Below, piece by piece: positions 44,224-52,014 of a stretch of DNA of 64,000 nucleotides. Every line of letters starts with the position of its first letter. Position 1 is the stretch's first letter. The stretch spans positions 1 through 64,000 of the forward strand of contig CBDBVC010000037.1 in assembly GCA_965212525.1 (NCBI GenBank), given 5' to 3'. The notes beneath the pieces were generated by a model, which ran no database searches, was not told the DNA's origin, and saw only the letters and a list, made by a program, of their open reading frames with translations. The position numbers and the translations under genes are program-made. Source of the DNA: SZUA-38 sp965212525. GTDB lineage: Bacteria > Pseudomonadota > Gammaproteobacteria > Xanthomonadales > SZUA-38.

Positions 44224-45129
44224 TTACAGTCCCAGCTCGTCAGCCTTGAACCTGTCGACAATCTGCCTGGCCATACCGCTGAAGCGCTGATTGGGATCGC
44301 AATGCACTTCCAGACCGATAATGGCGTCGGTCAGCATCTGTTGCAGCTGCGCGTTGGTGGGATCGTTATCCAGCAGCTGCGCGAACTGCTGCACCATCAT
44401 GATGGCGACATTGAGCTTGACCAGTTCAGTGGCCCGGTCGGTGACCAGCTGAGGTCGGTGCAGACCGAACACCTCGATGGAATTGTGACCCAGTGGCATG
44501 ACCTGCTCCTGCGCCGTGTTTGCCGGGATAACGGCACCGTCGTCGAGAAACTCCAGGTGCTGCTGCGGGTCGTCCTTGCAGGGATCCAGCAACAGACAGG
44601 GTTCGTTTTCACACAGCTCGGCGAGACGATCCATGTCGACGTGATTATTGTTGTCGATCAGATTATCGGGCAGATCGTCGTGCCTGACACGATCATGCTC
44701 ATCCAGTACCGGAAATTTGTCGGTCTTGCCCGATGATTGTGTGCCGCCACCGTCAAGCCTGTGCTTGCGTTTCTGATTACAGTGCTGACAGGAAAGGAAC
44801 AGGTTTTCCCAATGAGCCGCCAGCCAGTAATAACCGGGCTTGGCGCGCTGGTTGTTGATCTCGACAGCACCCTTGGGCCTGAAGTGTTCAATATCGCTGT
44901 CGTGCACACTCACGGCCTTGCTCTCGCAATAGGCGCATTTGCCGTGAAACAACCGGATCAGTCTGTCCTTGACATCGGGTTTACCGTACTGCTGGAAATC
45001 AAACTTCTTGTCCAGGTTGGCATCATCGGAATAGAACTCGATGGCCTCACGCGTTTCGATCACACCGGCACCATCGTCCTGCGTGAGTGAAGGCGGAGCG
45101 GCCACCTGGCTGCGATCAACATGAATCAT
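44224..45129 (-). CDS. HNH endonuclease (PtuB/retron-HNH type)
   Basis: The 301-residue protein shows the HNH family linked to retrons and Septu: G-K-C-A-Y-C-E-S, D-I-E-H-F-R-P-K, then W-L-A-A-H-W-E-N-L-F-L-S-C-Q-H-C-N-Q-K-R-K. The paired cysteines should bind zinc and the histidine should cut DNA or RNA. The C-terminal half is helical, without a second known domain. The start overlaps the stop of the HNH-ATPase gene (ATGA), so the two are translated together. It is the last gene of the DUF2235 operon. Its N-terminus (M-I-H-V-D-R-S-Q) resembles that of the fusion protein (M-I-F-I-D-R-N-Q), so the two HNH domains are paralogues. Confidence 0.85.
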   Translation of the reverse strand: MIHVDRSQVAAPPSLTQDDGAGVIETREAIEFYSDDANLDKKFDFQQYGKPDVKDRLIRLFHGKCAYCESKAVSVHDSDIEHFRPKGAVEINNQRAKPGYYWLAAHWENLFLSCQHCNQKRKHRLDGGGTQSSGKTDKFPVLDEHDRVRHDDLPDNLIDNNNHVDMDRLAELCENEPCLLLDPCKDDPQQHLEFLDDGAVIPANTAQEQVMPLGHNSIEVFGLHRPQLVTDRATELVKLNVAIMMVQQFAQLLDNDPTNAQLQQMLTDAIIGLEVHCDPNQRFSGMARQIVDRFKADELGL

Positions 45130-47357
45130 GATGATGACTCACTGTCCGTCTGGATGGTCAGTTTCTTCTCCATCGCCGAGCTCCAGATTTCCTTGAGCCG
45201 CGCTCTGGTGCCATCCTTCAGCGCCTTTCGCCCCTCGGCGCTGACCTCCAGTGTCCGATCCGCACGGTATTCATCGATGGCGTCCAGCATCATGCGCTCG
45301 CGCTCATTTTCACCCAGCGCACCCATCGCTTTGAGTTTCTGCCGCAGCGTGTCGAGTTCATCTTCCTGCATGGCATCCCTGTCCCTGTTTCTCAGTAGAT
45401 CGTAGTATTTCCTGAACAGTTCGTTGGTTTCCTCATCCACGGTGTCGTCCAGATCAAAGAATTCCGATTGCAGAATCTGATCGACGCGCATGGTTTCGTG
45501 ATTCGGCAGCTCGTTCGAGGCGATCACCTTGCCATCCTCGGTTCGGTCCATGACCCAGACTTCCCTGTCCTTCATGCCACGCAGACACAGCGGATCGTGA
45601 GAGCTGACGATGAACTGTACTGACGGAAAGGTATCGCGAAGAGAACTGACGATTTTCATCTTCCAGCTGGGGTGCAGGTGCGAGCCAACCTCATCCAGCA
45701 GGACAATGCCTTCGGCAACCGAGATATCGGTCCATCGCTCTTTCATCACGGCCATGATTTCCACCGCCAGAGCCACGACGCACTGATAGCCATCGCTCAG
45801 GTGCTCCAGCACCACGGTGTCGCCGTGCAAGGTGACCTCGACAAGATTCTCATCATGATTCTGATGAAGGTCGTCTCCCTCACCGAGGTTGAGCAGTTGT
45901 TTCAGCGCAGGCTTCAGTTCCTCGAATTCAGCCGGACTCTGTTGCAGCAGCCAGGCACTGGCATCAAGCAGGGGCGTGAACGGGTTGAACAGATTGGAAA
46001 CGCGTGCCGGACTGATCACCACCTCATCATCGGTATGACGCGGCAGCAGTCGGGTGGAGCCATAAGCCAGCAGCAATACCTTCAAGGCAGTGTCGCCATA
46101 GAAGGTGGGATCGTCCTTTTTCAGTTCCAGTATCAATGGCTCTTCCAGACCACTGAGATACACTTCAACTGCGCCCGAGTCTTCGCCACGCCGCAGGTAT
46201 TCACTTGCATCCAGTGCCAGTGACGGGTCGCTGCGTGCCTTTTCTCCCATCAGCGTCAATGCGATGGCGCGTATGGCCGAAGACTTGCCACAACCGTTTT
46301 CACCCAGCAACATCATCCAGGGCACCTCTTCGTCTCCGTTGACTTCCAGAGTCAGGTCTTCGATGGGCCTGAAATTTCGGATGACGATTTTCTGGATGGT
46401 GTGCGATTTCTCGTAATAGTCGCCGGCCTCATCCTCATCCAGCGAGTAGGAGACCTTCGATTGCTTGAAGGCACTGTAGTCATCGAACACTTTCTTGCGT
46501 TCATCATCACTGACAAATCGTGAGCTACCCACCTGTCGTGTGAGTTCCTGATCCAGCTCGTCGGCCCACAATCCCATTTCATCAAGAAAATGGCGCGTGA
46601 GTTGCCGACACATGCCTGCGTAGGGGCTGTCGTCCGTGGTTGATGTCTTCACTACCTCAATCAGTTGCCGGATCAGTTCGGGGCGTTCCTCATCACTGGC
46701 ATTGTCAATCGCCGTACGCGACGTCGACATGATGGCCTCCACCTGCTTCAGGCGATCCAGGCGCGCAGCAACCAGCGAGCGCCGGTTCAGGGCACAGGTT
46801 TCGATGGTGACACGGCCGCGTTCGGTATCGCTGTTGATCCTGCCATCTGAACTGTAGACAAAATGCGCCTCGGGCTCATCATCACGCCGGCAGGGATCCA
46901 GCAGCAACGGTTGTTCGATCTGGTAAAGTCGCTCGACCAGGGTTTCCATATCATCGACCGAGGCACGCTCTCCGAGAATGGGAAAGCGGTTTTTCTTGGC
47001 ACGATTACAGGCAACACAGGCCAGATACAGATTGCTCCAGGACAATGCCAGCCACCAGTAGTGATGCGGAAACAGCGTGCCCTTGTCATCGATGCAGCCT
47101 TTCTTGGGCCGGAAGTGTTCAACATCGGACCCCATCTTCTCGTCGACCCGGCTTTCGCAATAGGCACACTTGCCATTAAACAACTGTACCAGCGTTTTTC
47201 GTACATCCGGATGGCGATGCAGCCTGAACTGGAATCGTGCATAGCCGCCCTTCCTGCCAGATGTCTCGAACACCTGCCTGGCTTTCTCAAGCTCCTTCTC
47301 ACCACGATCGCTGAGAACGGGTGGTTCAATCAATTGATTGCGGTCGATGAATATCAT
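45126..47357 (-). CDS. HNH-ATPase fusion (PtuB-PtuA-like)
   Basis: The 743-residue protein combines two roles split in Septu. Residues about 1-250 form an HNH domain (G-K-C-A-Y-C-E-S, D-V-E-H-F-R-P-K, C-V-A-C-N-R-A-K). Residues about 325-640 are an SMC/OLD-like ABC ATPase: I-V-I-R-N-F-R-P-I-E, Walker A G-E-N-G-C-G-K-S-S (352-360), signature L-S-D-G-Y-Q (520-525), Walker B V-L-L-D-E-V-G (D555, E556) and S-S-H-D-P. The C-terminus is a charged helical tail of about 100 residues. In Septu and retron-Ec78 the ATPase regulates the HNH nuclease, which cuts on phage infection. No reverse transcriptase or retron RNA is nearby. It overlaps both neighbours by ATGA. Confidence 0.9.
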   Translation of the reverse strand: MIFIDRNQLIEPPVLSDRGEKELEKARQVFETSGRKGGYARFQFRLHRHPDVRKTLVQLFNGKCAYCESRVDEKMGSDVEHFRPKKGCIDDKGTLFPHHYWWLALSWSNLYLACVACNRAKKNRFPILGERASVDDMETLVERLYQIEQPLLLDPCRRDDEPEAHFVYSSDGRINSDTERGRVTIETCALNRRSLVAARLDRLKQVEAIMSTSRTAIDNASDEERPELIRQLIEVVKTSTTDDSPYAGMCRQLTRHFLDEMGLWADELDQELTRQVGSSRFVSDDERKKVFDDYSAFKQSKVSYSLDEDEAGDYYEKSHTIQKIVIRNFRPIEDLTLEVNGDEEVPWMMLLGENGCGKSSAIRAIALTLMGEKARSDPSLALDASEYLRRGEDSGAVEVYLSGLEEPLILELKKDDPTFYGDTALKVLLLAYGSTRLLPRHTDDEVVISPARVSNLFNPFTPLLDASAWLLQQSPAEFEELKPALKQLLNLGEGDDLHQNHDENLVEVTLHGDTVVLEHLSDGYQCVVALAVEIMAVMKERWTDISVAEGIVLLDEVGSHLHPSWKMKIVSSLRDTFPSVQFIVSSHDPLCLRGMKDREVWVMDRTEDGKVIASNELPNHETMRVDQILQSEFFDLDDTVDEETNELFRKYYDLLRNRDRDAMQEDELDTLRQKLKAMGALGENERERMMLDAIDEYRADRTLEVSAEGRKALKDGTRARLKEIWSSAMEKKLTIQTDSESSS

Positions 47358-48397
47358 GCGGCATCCTCTTCGGGTTCATCGATCTGGGCGGCTTCAGGAT
47401 GGCGCTCCAGATAGTCGAGCAGGTTCTTTGGTCGGTAGTCGTCGTGCTTTTTCATGCGACGGATGGCTGAGTGGTGGACGGATTCGTTACCGCGATCCAT
47501 CTTGCCGATGTCGCGCTGTATGGGTATCAGCAGGCGGTACATGAAGGTGAGGGATTTGCGCAATTCGTGACCGTACCAGGGCCGATAGTGCGCCAGAAAA
47601 TCCTCATCACACTCCAGCCCAAGCGCCCCTGCCTTTTCCTTCAGCCAGTGCAGTGCGATGTTCGACAGGCCATCCTTCTCGTAGCCGCCACCGATATTGG
47701 AGTGCACACCGGGAAACCACATCTGTTCCATGACCTGATCGGAGTCTTCAGGCAATGACCAGAGCGAGGGCCTGAACGGTCGCCGCCGTTCATCAATGGC
47801 CAGGGCGTGATAACCGTGCTCGATACTCGGCGCAAGGTGTACCTGATGAAATTCGTAGCGCTTGTTGAACGACTTGAACAGACCGGTAGGGATGCCGAGT
47901 GCACCGACCGTGTCCCAGACACCAACGTAACGAATCGATGCATCCATGGCGTCATGCGCCTGTCTGAATTCATCCAGTTCGTTCTGGCTTGCCCGGTTTC
48001 GGTACAGGGTGTAGGCATCGGGTATGAAGAAGGCATGATCCTTGCTGAGAATCCCGATGCTGTCGACGACACCGGCCAGCGATCTGACGGTATAGGCACC
48101 TCGCGAGAAGCCGAACAGATAGATCTCGTCACCCGGATTGTAATTGAGCACCAGAAACTGATAGGCCTCGACGATGTTGGCCGATAATCCGACGCCAAAT
48201 CCACCACCGGCAATCTTGTCGAGCCCCCAGTTTGTACCAACGCCATCGTTATACCAGGTGAGCTGGTGTACACCGTCACTGGCAATGGGCAGGACACCAC
48301 GTGCCGTCTTCACCACATTGGTGGGTTTGCGCTTGCCGCGGTCCTTCTGATCGGGTTTGTTCCAGGTGCCGTCGGCACAGATGACGATTCGTTTCAT
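47354..48397 (-). CDS. DUF2235-family alpha/beta hydrolase (phospholipase-like)
   Basis: ATG 48397, with GAGGGGAG upstream, begins M-K-R-I-V-I-C-A-D-G-T-W-N, the usual DUF2235 N-terminus; the 347-residue protein has no signal. The serine-hydrolase nucleophile is S98 in F-G-F-S-R-G-A, and W-F-P-G-V-H-S-N-I-G-G-G-Y provides the acid region with its histidine. DUF2235 proteins include the Tle1 type VI lipase effectors and other phospholipase-like hydrolases. It overlaps the HNH-ATPase gene (ATGA) and is first in that operon, an unusual partnership. A CRP-type site lies 95 bases upstream. No T6SS gene is present, so its role is probably intracellular. Confidence 0.88.
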   Translation of the reverse strand: MKRIVICADGTWNKPDQKDRGKRKPTNVVKTARGVLPIASDGVHQLTWYNDGVGTNWGLDKIAGGGFGVGLSANIVEAYQFLVLNYNPGDEIYLFGFSRGAYTVRSLAGVVDSIGILSKDHAFFIPDAYTLYRNRASQNELDEFRQAHDAMDASIRYVGVWDTVGALGIPTGLFKSFNKRYEFHQVHLAPSIEHGYHALAIDERRRPFRPSLWSLPEDSDQVMEQMWFPGVHSNIGGGYEKDGLSNIALHWLKEKAGALGLECDEDFLAHYRPWYGHELRKSLTFMYRLLIPIQRDIGKMDRGNESVHHSAIRRMKKHDDYRPKNLLDYLERHPEAAQIDEPEEDAA

Positions 48398-48450
48398 GGG
48401 CGCACTCCCCTCAATAATCGTGCTGACCAGATGAGATGGCTCACAGTAAG

Positions 48451-48462
48451 CTGTGATCACAG
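48451..48462. promoter_or_regulatory. Short perfect palindrome near the DUF2235 promoter
   Basis: CTGTGATCACAG is a 12-base palindrome 54 bases before the DUF2235 start. It carries TGTGA and TCACA halves with no spacer, so it is not a normal CRP site but may be a second protein contact. Confidence 0.3.
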
Positions 48463-48481
48463 TTCCGATCATCCCACCATA

Positions 48482-48503
48482 AAGTGTGATACGCGTCACA
48501 CTT
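48482..48503. promoter_or_regulatory. CRP-type binding site before the DUF2235-HNH-ATPase operon
   Basis: AAGTGTGA-N6-TCACACTT is a perfect palindrome with eight-base arms and the TGTGA-N6-TCACA core. Its centre is 95 bases before ATG 48397. The TTTTGTCGCAC beside it resembles TTTTCTCTCAC beside the site at 44103. Confidence 0.78.
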
Positions 48504-48613
48504 TTGTCGCACTACATATATCTAAGGTGAAATTGAGCGCGTGATCCTCTCACGTACAGGCTGATCAGAACCCACACAGATGATGCGACATCAGCACGAG
48601 CAAGGATGTGGTT

Positions 48614-49189
48614 CTAGCCCCGATATCTGGGCGGGCTGACATTCGTGGTCAGACGGGAGCGGTTACGATCTCGCCTGTTCCTGCTGCGGCGCACGATCCG
48701 ACTGTCGGTATGAGGCTGATTCTCACCACCATCGGCGACGGCTTCCACCCAGTCCATCAGTGGTTCTGCAGTTGTCGACTGCCTGGACAATGCCGTCCAG
48801 ATCAGCGTGGTCAACAGTAACATGTAGACGATGATGAAGACGAGCTGAGTAGTCGACAGCAGCGGATCAATGGTGCCTGTCACTTGTGTTACCAGATAGA
48901 TTGAAATCGCGATGGTTGCTGTCAGACTCAGTGCGCAGACGGCGCGTGGTGCCTTGTTGGCGAGGAATGAAATCACCAGAAATACAGCCGTGATCAGCAT
49001 GATGTACAGCGACGTGCCGTTATTCGGGGCAATGGTGAATCCATCCAGAACAAGGCCAATGATGGCTGCGGTGATTCCCGCAATCACCAGTGTCATGAAC
49101 AGTGATGAGACTATACTTTCGGTTTTATGGTGCATGGAACCATGTTGCCTCACAGATGAATTCTGCTCAAGTGACAGAAGTCCTGTCAT
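48614..49189 (-). CDS. Integral membrane protein with basic tail, unknown function
   Basis: With start ATG 49189 the product is 191 residues; ATG 49135 is an equally possible start and would remove 18 polar residues. Four helices (residues about 30-135) are followed by an R/S-rich tail of about 45 residues with R-R-S-R-N-R-R-D-R-N-R-S-R, which could bind nucleic acid or acidic lipid. No ribosome site is convincing. The gene is 216 bases upstream of the DUF2235 start on the same strand but behind a CRP-type site, so it is probably separate. I do not recognise the family. Confidence 0.55.
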   Translation of the reverse strand: MTGLLSLEQNSSVRQHGSMHHKTESIVSSLFMTLVIAGITAAIIGLVLDGFTIAPNNGTSLYIMLITAVFLVISFLANKAPRAVCALSLTATIAISIYLVTQVTGTIDPLLSTTQLVFIIVYMLLLTTLIWTALSRQSTTAEPLMDWVEAVADGGENQPHTDSRIVRRSRNRRDRNRSRLTTNVSPPRYRG

Positions 49190-49261
49190 TTTCACCAGCT
49201 GACCTGTCTATGGCTTGATCGATCAGGAACTGTCACCTGTCACATGGAATACACTGTAAGC

Positions 49262-49307
49262 GCAACGCCCGGATTGATTTTCAATTTATCCGGGCGTTGC
49301 AATTTTT
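49262..49307. terminator. Strong hairpin with T tract on the plus side
   Basis: GCAACGCCCGGAT and ATCCGGGCGTTGC form a perfect 13-base stem with a 13-base loop, followed on the plus strand by AATTTTT. It lies 12 bases beyond the stop of the minus-strand gene at 49313, but its T tract points the other way. Confidence 0.65.
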
Positions 49308-49312
49308 AAAAT

Positions 49313-50107
49313 CTAGTCGTACGTCACATCGGTAATATTGATCGCCGAGGTATAGGAATTCTCACCCCAGACACGGATCTTGCTGAAGGCATTGCAGAAT
49401 GGGAAATCGTGCGTCAGTACAGCCACACCCTTCCAGGGGATGATGGTGTTGCTGCTGTGAAGACCCGACTGGACACTTGCTGTCGCGACATGTGTCTGAA
49501 ACCAGGTGTCATCAAATTGAACCAGCTCGGTGTCCTTGACAAGGTTGGGACCCTGCGGTCGCATGATGGCCTTGGCCTTGATGCTGCCAGCTCTGGCATG
49601 CGGTGGGCGTGGGCCAACGCCGTTGAGCTCGGTTGACGCCGTGATGATCAGACTGTAATTGAACGCAGCACGTGCCACTTCATAGTCCAGATTGTAAGTG
49701 GTCTGGCACAGACTGTTGCTGAATGAACCATCACTGGCAGACTTCTGCCAGTTGTCATTCTCGATCATCGCTTCCAGTGTGGCGATTTCATTGAGAAGAA
49801 CGGTGGTTTCCTTCAGTTCCGAGATGACCTGACCTTCACGCTTGCTGTCCATTGCCGTCTTGTTCGATTCGTTCAGAATTTCAAGCTCGGCCTGCAGTTC
49901 GAGCAGGTGCTCGATTGCGGCCTGCTTGCCCTGCTGGATTTCCACAGACAATCCGTTTTTCTCTGACTTGATTGTGTGTGAATCGACCTGCTCGTAATCC
50001 ATGGTCATCAGATCTTCCATGGTGAGAAGCTCACTGGTTGGTTCCGCAGCTTGTACAGCAGGTACAATGGCCATCATGGCCAGTGCGAGTTTTGTTTTTG
50101 AAATCAT
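49313..50107 (-). CDS. Secreted protein with coiled-coil, unknown function
   Basis: The 264-residue product has a signal peptide (L-A-M-M-A-I-V-P-A-V-Q-A-A). Residues about 60-115 are strongly heptad-like (A-A-I-E-H-L-L-E-L-Q-A-E-L-E-I-L-N), suggesting a coiled coil. The C-terminal half is beta-rich with two cysteines (S-L-C-Q-T and F-P-F-C-N) and W-K-G-V-A-V-L-T. No enzyme motif was found. The gene is divergent from the LytTR regulator at 50329, with 221 bases between them. A strong hairpin follows the stop. Confidence 0.65.
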   Translation of the reverse strand: MISKTKLALAMMAIVPAVQAAEPTSELLTMEDLMTMDYEQVDSHTIKSEKNGLSVEIQQGKQAAIEHLLELQAELEILNESNKTAMDSKREGQVISELKETTVLLNEIATLEAMIENDNWQKSASDGSFSNSLCQTTYNLDYEVARAAFNYSLIITASTELNGVGPRPPHARAGSIKAKAIMRPQGPNLVKDTELVQFDDTWFQTHVATASVQSGLHSSNTIIPWKGVAVLTHDFPFCNAFSKIRVWGENSYTSAINITDVTYD

Positions 50108-50328
50108 TATATGTCCTTGTAATTGATTCGATACGCGGATGGATTAAATTTCGCAACCGCATAGTGAGGTTCGTATTCCGATTAAAAACTCAGACAGCGG
50201 AAAAGAATTCAGATGAGACCGGGCAATTCTTGCACACGAAAAGTCGCAAAAGCCGATGTGATGACATGCGCAGATGACCCAGCTCATTTCACAGGCAAAC
50301 TGACAAACGACCGCGGTACAATGCCGGC

Positions 50329-51099
50329 ATGATCGACACGCGCGACAAGGCGTTCTGGTGGTTTCAGCTGATGTTCTGGCTGATCGCCGGGACAACCCTG
50401 CTGATTTCAGGCCTGACACAAATGCCATGGTTTACGGCTCTGGTGCGGAATGTCTTTCTGACCATGGCCGGTTTTCTGTCCTCTTTCTTTCTCACCACAC
50501 TGATAGATCGACTACGTCATGTTGATGAGTTGCGCCTGCGTTTCATTACCATGCCAATTGCCTATGTGGTGGCGCTACTGTGCGTGGTTGCCATCAATGC
50601 CATCACCTTCACCCAGCATGGCATTGCCTTTGCCAACGTCAGTGTTGGCATGTGGTTCTCGGGTGTGATGAATTTTGCACTGGTGTACTGGTTCTGGAAT
50701 GAGCTGTTCATCCAGCAGGTCTATCTGAAGGGGCGTCTGGCGCACGAGCCGGCAGAACAGCAGGCAGCAGGCCCGGACAAGCTGGTGGTGGACGACCGCG
50801 GCAGCAAGCGCCGGCTTGATGTGGATCATATCAGTGCCATCACGGCGGCGGGCGATTATGTTGAAATCATCACTGCAGAACGAACCTTTCTGGACCGTCG
50901 TACCATTCGCTCACTCGAGGAGCGACTCGGCCTGTCTGGCTTTCTTCGCATTCATCGCTCGGCCATCGTCAATCCGGCACAGGTCGATCAGGTGACACCG
51001 CTGTCACGAGGTCGTTTTCGAATTCAGATGAGCGATGGAACCGTGCTGGAATCCTCACGCAGCCATGGCCAGGCCGTGCAACAGCATCTGTTGAACTGA
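50329..51099 (+). CDS. Membrane-anchored LytTR-domain transcription regulator
   Basis: The 256-residue protein has four helices in residues about 10-125 and a C-terminal LytTR DNA-binding domain from about 150: I-S-A-I-T-A-A-G-D-Y-V-E-I, E-E-R-L-G-L-S-G-F-L-R-I-H-R-S-A-I-V-N, V-T-P-L-S-R-G-R-F-R-I-Q-M. There is no receiver domain, so it should sense through its membrane part. LytTR proteins bind paired 9-base repeats upstream of targets. Start ATG 50329 has only a weak ribosome site; an ATG eight bases earlier is out of frame. The following gene at 51221 is a possible target or second cistron. Confidence 0.9.
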   Translation: MIDTRDKAFWWFQLMFWLIAGTTLLISGLTQMPWFTALVRNVFLTMAGFLSSFFLTTLIDRLRHVDELRLRFITMPIAYVVALLCVVAINAITFTQHGIAFANVSVGMWFSGVMNFALVYWFWNELFIQQVYLKGRLAHEPAEQQAAGPDKLVVDDRGSKRRLDVDHISAITAAGDYVEIITAERTFLDRRTIRSLEERLGLSGFLRIHRSAIVNPAQVDQVTPLSRGRFRIQMSDGTVLESSRSHGQAVQQHLLN

Positions 51100-51220
51100 C
51101 CCGACCAACACGCCAACTGACCCGTTCACCGATTGGCTAACCCAATCGCCGATGCAGGCTATGCGTCAAGGCTGCTCTGCCCTATGTTGATGACCACCAA
51201 CAGCCGACAGGAGCAGCAGC

Positions 51221-51973
51221 GTGAAGCACAGCATTAAGGTACTGGTATTTGTCTCACTTGCCCTATCCTGTTCTGTCGCCAGTGCGAATGACTGCACGCT
51301 GTCACTGGATGATGTGCTCAAGCAGTATCACCAGGCTCGTGGCGGTGAGGCACTGGATGCTCAGCACGCACTCAGGCTGGTCAGCACCAATCACGAGGGC
51401 AAGTGGAACCCGCGTTTTGATTACCGCGTGATGAAACCCGGCTACATGTGGATCGAGGCCGTGTACGATGACGGCGAGGTAATCGTCGAGGGTTTTGATG
51501 GCCAACGCGGCTGGGAAAAATGGGGCGACAAACCAGCTGAGTACGTCGGTGGCTATGCCGAAAAGGGGGTCAACCAGGGTGCGGTCTCGCCAGTTCATCT
51601 ATATGGACTGCATCAGATGGAGAGCCTGGGTGCCACGGTGACTTCATCCGGCTGCAAGTCTTTCAATGGCCAGGCCTATTACCTCATCAATGTGGTGTCG
51701 ACCTTCGGCACCGATATCGACTATTACGTCAATGCTGACACTTTTCGACTGGAACGGTCACGCGCCACCCGGCCACTGCACCCCACACAGGACCCGACAC
51801 CGATCCGGATCGAGGAACGCTGGATCGATTTCCGCTGGGTTGATGGCGTGCTGCACCCGTTCGGATACAGCCTGTGGAATGTCGACACCAATGAACGCCT
51901 GGCCTGGCTCGAAGTTCAGACTGTTGAATCATTCGACGAGGCCAGCGTCGAGTTCTTCAGAAAGCCGGACTGA
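51221..51973 (+). CDS. Secreted protein, LolA-like fold, unknown function
   Basis: A GTG start at 51221 follows ACAGGAG by seven bases and gives a signal peptide (V-F-V-S-L-A-L-S-C-S-V-A-S-A). The 250-residue chain shows L-D-D-V-L-K-Q-Y-H-Q-A-R-G-G near the start, M-K-P-G-Y-M-W-I-E-A and F-D-G-Q-R-G-W, the layout of the outer-membrane lipoprotein-sorting (LolA/LolB-like) beta-barrel group. A cysteine pair may form a disulfide. It is probably a periplasmic lipid- or lipoprotein-binding protein, but the similarity is by pattern only. It is 121 bases behind the LytTR gene. Confidence 0.65.
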   Translation: MKHSIKVLVFVSLALSCSVASANDCTLSLDDVLKQYHQARGGEALDAQHALRLVSTNHEGKWNPRFDYRVMKPGYMWIEAVYDDGEVIVEGFDGQRGWEKWGDKPAEYVGGYAEKGVNQGAVSPVHLYGLHQMESLGATVTSSGCKSFNGQAYYLINVVSTFGTDIDYYVNADTFRLERSRATRPLHPTQDPTPIRIEERWIDFRWVDGVLHPFGYSLWNVDTNERLAWLEVQTVESFDEASVEFFRKPD

Positions 51974-52014
51974 CTGCACCGATCCCAGACGACTCGGTGC
52001 AGTATGTGAGTTTT

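Noticed and set aside
44224..47357. Retron (reverse transcriptase plus msr/msd RNA)
   Set aside because: The HNH and ATPase parts match retron-associated families, but I found no reverse transcriptase motif (Y-x-D-D) and no plausible msd structure beside them.
40192..48397. Type VI secretion island
   Set aside because: DUF2235 and phospholipase families include T6SS effectors, but there is no VgrG, Hcp, PAAR, Tss or adaptor gene in the window and no immunity-type lipoprotein next to the enzymes.
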